NCBI GenBank assembly: GCA_945874515.1
Contig: CAMCHA010000058.1
Coordinates: 1-9,479 of the forward strand
Length of the DNA: 9,479 nt
Direction of reading: 5' to 3'
Origin: Asaia bogorensis
Lineage (GTDB): Bacteria; Pseudomonadota; Alphaproteobacteria; Acetobacterales; Acetobacteraceae
Below, one piece after another: positions 6,377-9,479 of this stretch. The position numbers were made by a program, and so were the translations under genes. The notes beneath the pieces were generated by a model. It did no database searches and was not told where the DNA came from. It worked only from the letters and a program-made list of their open reading frames with translations. Position 1 is the first letter of the stretch. Each line of letters begins with the position of its first letter.

Positions 6377-7426
6377 ATGCCTAAACTTAGTGCCGATCGT
6401 GTCAAGGAAATCGGCCGCACACTTCTAATCGCTGCCGGCACGCCAGCGGATGAGGCGGAAACCGTCGCGCGGCATTGCACCAGCGCCAATCTGGTGGGCC
6501 ATGATTCGCATGGGATCATCATGATCCCGGGCTATATCGAAAGGATCAAGGTTGGGCATATCGTGCCCGGCGCGCCGTGGAAGATTGTGCAGGAATCTGC
6601 GACCACATCGGTGATTGATGGGCATTGGGGCTTTGGTTATGTCGCCAATGAAAAAGCCATGCGCTACACCATCGAAAAAGCGCAGACATCCAATGTCGCG
6701 GCTGCCACCGTGTTTCGGCAGGGGCATATTGGCAGGTTGGCGAGCTATCCACTGATGGCCGCTGAAGCCGGTATGATTGGGATTTGTACGGCGGATTCCG
6801 GACGTTCCCCAAAGGCGGTGGCGCCCTTCGGTGGGCGTGAAGCGCGGCTTGGCACCAACCCGATTTCCATTGCGGTGCCTTCGGATTTGGCCGGGCCATT
6901 CGTGCTGGATATGGCAACCTCGGCCGCTGCTGCCGGCAAGGTTTTTCTGGCGCAAGCGCGCGGGCAGGAAGTGCCGGATGGTTGGGTGATTGGCGCGGAT
7001 GGCAAGCCCACGCGCGATCCTTCGCAATTGAAGAAAGGCGGCGCTTTGCTGCCGCTCGGTGGCACCGAAGGCTATAAGGGTTTTGGCCTGGCGGCGATGG
7101 TGGAAATCCTCTGTGGCCTGCTGACCGGGCTTGGCTTTGGCGTGGAGCCCACGGGTAGGCATAATGACGGCTGCTTCATGGCGGTGTTCAAGGTGGAGGC
7201 GTTTCGCCCACTTGCGCAATTCAAACAGGAAGTCGCAGATTTCGCGCGCTATCTGAAGGATACGCCGCCCGCCGAAGGCAGCCAGGGCGTCTTCTACCCC
7301 GGTGAGCTTGAAGCGATGCGTGAGGCTGATCGCCGCGCCAATGGGATCGAGATTGAGGACAGGACGATTGAGGTGCTCACCAAGCTTGCCGGCGAATTGG
7401 GTGTGGCCGGCAAGCTTGGGTTGTAG
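6377..7426 (+). CDS. Ldh-family (malate/L-lactate/ureidoglycolate DH superfamily) 2-hydroxyacid dehydrogenase, YbiC/HcxB-like
   Basis: 349-residue NAD(P)-dependent dehydrogenase of the Ldh_2 superfamily, which lacks a classic Rossmann fold and interconverts 2-hydroxy and 2-keto acids in the cytoplasm. Visible motifs: LVGHDSHGI at 39-47, close to the GHDSHGI of E. coli YbiC (hydroxycarboxylate dehydrogenase B); FRQGHIGR at 113-120 with H117 as the likely catalytic histidine; GGREARLGTNPISIAVP at 152-168; LDMATSAAAAGKV at 177-189; VPDGWVIGADGKPTRDP at 199-215; and GGTEGYKGFGLAAMVEILCG at 228-247. Length fits the family. GGGGGA (6367-6372) lies 4 nt before the ATG. It is second gene after the Bug receptor. 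Substrate is unknown: malate, lactate, sulfolactate, ureidoglycolate and aromatic keto acids are all used by relatives. The last codons form a striking perfect hairpin (7380-7419), giving the near-palindromic peptide KLAGELGVAGKLG. Confidence 0.9.
   Translation: MPKLSADRVKEIGRTLLIAAGTPADEAETVARHCTSANLVGHDSHGIIMIPGYIERIKVGHIVPGAPWKIVQESATTSVIDGHWGFGYVANEKAMRYTIEKAQTSNVAAATVFRQGHIGRLASYPLMAAEAGMIGICTADSGRSPKAVAPFGGREARLGTNPISIAVPSDLAGPFVLDMATSAAAAGKVFLAQARGQEVPDGWVIGADGKPTRDPSQLKKGGALLPLGGTEGYKGFGLAAMVEILCGLLTGLGFGVEPTGRHNDGCFMAVFKVEAFRPLAQFKQEVADFARYLKDTPPAEGSQGVFYPGELEAMREADRRANGIEIEDRTIEVLTKLAGELGVAGKLGL
7380..7419. repeat. Perfect 14-bp inverted repeat with 12-nt loop at the end of the Ldh-family gene
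   Basis: CCAAGCTTGCCGGC (7380-7393) is the exact reverse complement of GCCGGCAAGCTTGG (7406-7419), with a 12-nt loop. It ends 4 nt before the TAG stop at 7424-7426, so the hairpin is wholly within coding sequence. The predicted RNA stem is very stable, but no T-tract follows on either strand, so it is not a textbook intrinsic terminator. Plausible roles are transcription attenuation at the convergent junction, 3' end protection of the mRNA, or Rho-assisted termination. Confidence 0.7.
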
Positions 7427-7432
7427 ATCCTG

Positions 7433-8188
7433 TCAGGTGAGATCGAAAGTAATCTCACCAAACCCCGCAAACCCGGCCTGCACGCGCTGGCCGGGCGGGA
7501 CGAAGATGCAGCCCGTATAGGTGCCGGTCGTCACTACCTGACCGGCGCGCAAATGCTCGCCAAGCCCATGCAGATGATTGGCGAGCCAGACCAAAGGCAG
7601 CACCGGATCGCCGGAGGGATTGCCACCCTTCTGATCCACCTGCACCGCACCGTCATAGGATTGCCGCACGGCCAGATTGGGCAGATCAAAGCGTCGCCAA
7701 TCTGCGACATCGGCGCCCACCACATAGCCAAGATGCGCGATATTATCAGCCATGCCTTCAGCGGGTGCCACGATCTTATGATCGGCATAGCGTGATTGCA
7801 CCAATTCAAGCAGCGGGAAGGCAGCATCCACCGCGTCCAGCACTTCTTCGCGGCTATAGGCGCTGCCGCGCGGTGGCAGATCGCGCTTAAGGCGGAAAGC
7901 AACTTCGGTCTCAAGGCCAACAGGGCGCGTATTCGCTACCCCCCAACGCCCGCCGGATTGGCGCGCGCCGCTGGCGGCCATGATGCCGAAATTAGTGGGC
8001 TTGCCAGGCGGGGTCGCGCATTTCCAGCCGCCAATAGAACCGCCAAGCGCCTTCAGCACACCGCGTTGGAGGGCGAAGATATCCGCCTCATTGCCTGGTG
8101 CGGCATCGCCCAGATTGGCGATGGGCGCGCCGCCCTTATGCACCGCGACCAGTTTTTCAATCGCGCGCGTGATAGTTTCGGATGACAT
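7433..8188 (-). CDS. 2-keto-4-pentenoate hydratase / fumarylacetoacetase-family enzyme
   Basis: 251-residue member of the FAH/MhpD superfamily: metal-dependent enzymes that hydrate 2-keto-4-enoic acids, decarboxylate related acids or hydrolyse acylpyruvates. Numbered from ATG 8188: GGWKCATPP at 53-61 with the conserved Lys K56, the metal-ligand pair E93-T-E95 in LETEVAFRL, a third acidic ligand E128 in PLLELVQSRY, ADNIAHLGYVVG at 147-158 and the C-terminal TTGTYTGCIFVPPGQRVQA region with FGEITFDL. The layout is closer to MhpD/XylJ hydratases than to true fumarylacetoacetase. I choose 8188 over an in-frame ATG at 8227: it has AGGA (8198-8201) 9 nt upstream, whereas 8227 would overlap the upstream gene by 28 nt and add non-conserved residues. 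It lies 11 nt after the dehydrogenase stop, its ribosome binding site overlapping that stop, so the two are likely translationally coupled. Confidence 0.87.
   Translation of the reverse strand: MSSETITRAIEKLVAVHKGGAPIANLGDAAPGNEADIFALQRGVLKALGGSIGGWKCATPPGKPTNFGIMAASGARQSGGRWGVANTRPVGLETEVAFRLKRDLPPRGSAYSREEVLDAVDAAFPLLELVQSRYADHKIVAPAEGMADNIAHLGYVVGADVADWRRFDLPNLAVRQSYDGAVQVDQKGGNPSGDPVLPLVWLANHLHGLGEHLRAGQVVTTGTYTGCIFVPPGQRVQAGFAGFGEITFDLT
7436..7459. repeat. Perfect 8-bp inverted repeat forming the last codons of the hydratase gene
   Basis: GGTGAGAT (7436-7443) and ATCTCACC (7452-7459) are perfect reverse complements around an 8-nt loop. The element is exactly the final eight sense codons of the minus-strand hydratase gene, immediately before its TGA. 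It lies 16 nt from the larger hairpin at 7380-7419, so the two flank the 6-nt convergent gap. Neither side has a T-tract. Together they look like a compact bidirectional transcript-end structure. Confidence 0.55.
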
Positions 8189-8199
8189 GATTGGCGTTC

Positions 8200-9165
8200 C
8201 TATTCGTTCAATTCCGGAATGACCCAAAGCGGTGCCTCGCCCCGCGCCACGCGCTGCACATTGTCAAAAGCATTGCGCAGACGGGCGATATTGCTGTCCT
8301 GGGTGGGGCCGGCCATATGCGCGGTGAGCACTACATTATCCAGGTTGAATAGCGGATTATCCGGCGGCGGCGGTTCCTGATCAAACACATCCAGCCCGGC
8401 ACCGGCGATCTGCCCGGAAGATAGCGCGCGATGAAGCGCTGCTTCATCCACCACCGGCCCACGGCTGGTATTGATCAGGAAGGCAGTCGGCTTCATCAGC
8501 GCCAATTCGGCTTCGCCCAATAGCCCCTTGGTGCTGGCATTCAGCGGTACATGGAGCGAGACGATATCAGATGTCCGCAGCAATTCCCGATACAATCTGA
8601 AACGCACATTCAGCGCATCTTCGGTTTCTTCGCGCAGCCGCGCAGTATCATAGTAATGCACATTCATGCCGAAAGCCTGCGCAAGCCGCGCGGTTTTCTT
8701 GCCGATGGTCCCCAGCCCCACAATGCCAAGCGTGCGCCCGCGCAATTCATAAAGCTTCGGCGTTTGATTGCCGCGCCAACGGCCAGCGGCGACATTGGCG
8801 TGCTGGCGAATCAATTGTCGCGATACTGCCAACATCAGCAACACAGCATGTTCGGAAACCGCGGTGGAATTCGCGCCACCATTATTGGCAAAGGGCACAC
8901 CACCACGTCGGGCTGCAGCGATATCCGCGCGGTCATAACCCGCGCTCAATACCTGGATCAGCTTCAGCTTGGGGGCGATGGCGTAAAGCTCATCCTTCAC
9001 CAGCATATCCACGAAGCCGACGAGGTATTCGGCCCCACCCATCGCTTCCTTCCAATCCGCGCCGCCGGGCTTGGCGATACGCAAATCAAAACCATCCGGC
9101 GCCATTTCCTGGATCACCGCCTCATCCACCATGGATTGCGTGACAACAACAATACGCGGCTTCAT
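8200..9165 (-). CDS. D-2-hydroxyacid dehydrogenase (NAD-binding, glyoxylate/hydroxypyruvate reductase or phosphoglycerate dehydrogenase type)
   Basis: 321-residue cytoplasmic enzyme of the D-isomer-specific 2-hydroxyacid dehydrogenase family, interconverting a D-2-hydroxy acid and its 2-keto acid with NAD(H). Numbered from ATG 9165: LSAGYD at 73-78 in the substrate domain; Rossmann motif GLGTIG at 150-155 followed by YYD ending at D173, which favours NAD over NADP; and the catalytic trio R235 (NTSRGPVVDE), E264 (DVFDQEPPP) and H283 (LTAHMAG). The start is set by GGAGGA (9169-9174 on the minus strand) just upstream; an in-frame ATG at 9243 would add 26 residues of Pro/Gly-rich, unconserved sequence made partly from a tandem repeat. 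It is first gene of a unit with the hydratase and divergent from the MFS transporter. The substrate cannot be read; glyoxylate, hydroxypyruvate, 3-phosphoglycerate and sulfolactate enzymes share this fold. Confidence 0.92.
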   Translation of the reverse strand: MKPRIVVVTQSMVDEAVIQEMAPDGFDLRIAKPGGADWKEAMGGAEYLVGFVDMLVKDELYAIAPKLKLIQVLSAGYDRADIAAARRGGVPFANNGGANSTAVSEHAVLLMLAVSRQLIRQHANVAAGRWRGNQTPKLYELRGRTLGIVGLGTIGKKTARLAQAFGMNVHYYDTARLREETEDALNVRFRLYRELLRTSDIVSLHVPLNASTKGLLGEAELALMKPTAFLINTSRGPVVDEAALHRALSSGQIAGAGLDVFDQEPPPPDNPLFNLDNVVLTAHMAGPTQDSNIARLRNAFDNVQRVARGEAPLWVIPELNE

Positions 9166-9168
9166 GTT

Positions 9169-9174
9169 TCCTCC
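9169..9174 (-). promoter_or_regulatory. Ribosome binding site deciding the start of the D-2-hydroxyacid dehydrogenase
   Basis: GGAGGA on the minus strand, 3 nt (5 nt from the GGAG core) before the ATG at 9163-9165. It is the best Shine-Dalgarno match upstream of the gene and rules in favour of the internal ATG over the longer in-frame ATG at 9243. Confidence 0.75.
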
Positions 9175-9189
9175 GAATTCGCGGCCTAG

Positions 9190-9274
9190 CGCAGCATGAA
9201 CCGGGAAGCGCCTGCCGCCAAGGGGCGGGCCAAGGGGCGGCATTGCGCGCGGGACGCGCCGGCGCCATGCTGCG
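9190..9274. repeat. 9-bp inverted repeat spaced by 67 nt
   Basis: CGCAGCATG (9190-9198) is the exact reverse complement of CATGCTGCG (9266-9274). The arms bracket the 12-bp tandem repeat in the divergent control region. Two distant arms of this kind could be paired operator sites for a looping regulator, or coincidence. Confidence 0.35.
9217..9240. repeat. Perfect 12-bp tandem duplication
   Basis: GCCAAGGGGCGG occurs twice head to tail (9217-9228 and 9229-9240) with no mismatch and no spacer. The flanking bases do not extend the match. It lies 50-75 nt upstream of the dehydrogenase start, a position suited to tandem regulator sites; replication slippage in a control region is the simplest origin. 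Confidence 0.75.
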
Positions 9275-9345
9275 GCTCACGCAACATCAGGCCGGGGGCC
9301 TTATCGGGTGCAGCACAAGGGCGCTCCGCCAGGGATGGGGCAGAT

Positions 9346-9479
9346 ATGAAGGAAGCCCCTTCGCGCCGCGCCTGGTTCATTCTGGCCGGCGGCTTTCTGG
9401 CCTTCACCATCAGCGCCAGCCTGATGCATGCCTATAGTGTGTTTCTGCTCGCCTTCATCGTGGAATTTCGCTGGAGCCG
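9346..9479 (+). CDS. MFS transporter, N-terminal fragment (runs off the right edge)
   Basis: Only 44 codons plus two bases are visible, with no stop before the edge. The peptide begins MKEAPSRRAWFILAGGF, then a hydrophobic first transmembrane segment (about residues 9-30), and continues MHAYSVFLLAFIVEFRWSR. The pattern of a small residue, Tyr/Ser-V-F, a second hydrophobic run and an E-F-x-W-S-R end is typical of the first helix and loop of major facilitator transporters of the oxalate/formate antiporter and monocarboxylate group. It would sit in the inner membrane and probably move a small organic acid. It is divergent from the dehydrogenase-hydratase unit, which fits joint control of uptake and catabolism (inference). 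Starts with ATG behind a GGGG run 5 nt upstream. Substrate unknown. Confidence 0.8.
   Translation, partial: MKEAPSRRAWFILAGGFLAFTISASLMHAYSVFLLAFIVEFRWS

Larger units (their letters stand above)
9166..9345. promoter_or_regulatory. Divergent intergenic region between dehydrogenase-hydratase unit and MFS transporter
   Basis: 180 bp, the longest gap in the window, very GC-rich. It must carry promoters for both units. It contains the 12-bp tandem repeat (9217-9240) inside a 9-bp inverted repeat (9190-9198 and 9266-9274), and a small dyad AGGCC-GGG-GGCCT at 9289-9301. No convincing -35/-10 pair is visible on either strand. The plus-strand ribosome binding site is AGGG/GGGG within 9331-9340, 5 nt before the ATG at 9346. 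Confidence 0.55.

Noticed and set aside
6425..7219. 264-codon minus-strand open frame
   Set aside because: Lies wholly opposite the Ldh-family dehydrogenase, His/Arg-rich without domains.
7380..7459. Rho-independent terminators at the convergent junction
   Set aside because: Stems are perfect but no run of T follows on either strand, so I list them as inverted repeats only.
8551..9189. 212-codon plus-strand open frame
   Set aside because: Opposite the D-2-hydroxyacid dehydrogenase, which has intact Rossmann and catalytic motifs.
1..9479. Mobile element, CRISPR array, toxin-antitoxin or defence system
   Set aside because: No transposase, integrase, terminal repeats, regularly spaced repeats or nuclease-like genes; all coding regions are metabolic or transport genes of consistent composition.

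Overview
This is a GC-rich, densely packed stretch of a proteobacterial chromosome. Two periplasmic receptors of the Bug/TctC family, both with twin-arginine-type signal peptides, plus the general gene content suggest an alphaproteobacterium, most likely Acetobacteraceae (Roseomonas-like). That placement is inference from protein style; there is no rRNA or marker gene to confirm it. I see no tRNA, CRISPR array, insertion sequence or phage gene.

Layout, left to right: (1) an acetolactate-synthase-like thiamine-diphosphate (ThDP) enzyme on the minus strand, start at 1589, running off the left edge with nearly all of the protein present; (2) a divergently transcribed Bug receptor (1714-2694, +); (3) converging on it with a 4-nt gap, a minus-strand unit of a small SnoaL/NTF2-like protein (start 5233) followed by an exported DUF4139 protein (start 4720); (4) a plus-strand unit, divergent from that, of a second Bug receptor (5372-6349) and an Ldh-family 2-hydroxyacid dehydrogenase resembling E. 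coli YbiC/HcxB (6377-7426); (5) converging on it with a 6-nt gap, a minus-strand unit of a D-2-hydroxyacid dehydrogenase (start 9165) followed by a 2-keto-4-pentenoate-hydratase/fumarylacetoacetase-family enzyme (start 8188); (6) divergent from that, the first 44 codons of an MFS transporter (9346 onward).

The strands alternate, giving three divergent control regions (1590-1713, 5234-5371, 9166-9345) and two nearly gapless convergent junctions. No transcription regulator is encoded in the window. The two receptors have no TctA/TctB membrane partners here. Functionally this looks like a carboxylic-acid uptake and catabolism neighbourhood: receptors and a transporter for organic acids, two structurally unrelated 2-hydroxyacid dehydrogenases, a hydratase-type enzyme acting on 2-keto acids and a ThDP enzyme. 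The substrate cannot be read from the sequence.

The most interesting non-coding signals are perfect inverted repeats built into the last codons of genes at both convergent junctions (a 14-bp stem at 7380-7419, an 8-bp stem at 7436-7459 and an 8-bp stem at 2716-2738), and a perfect 12-bp tandem duplication inside a 9-bp inverted repeat in the divergent region 9166-9345. I found no convincing new defence or mobile system; most of the window is ordinary metabolic gene content.
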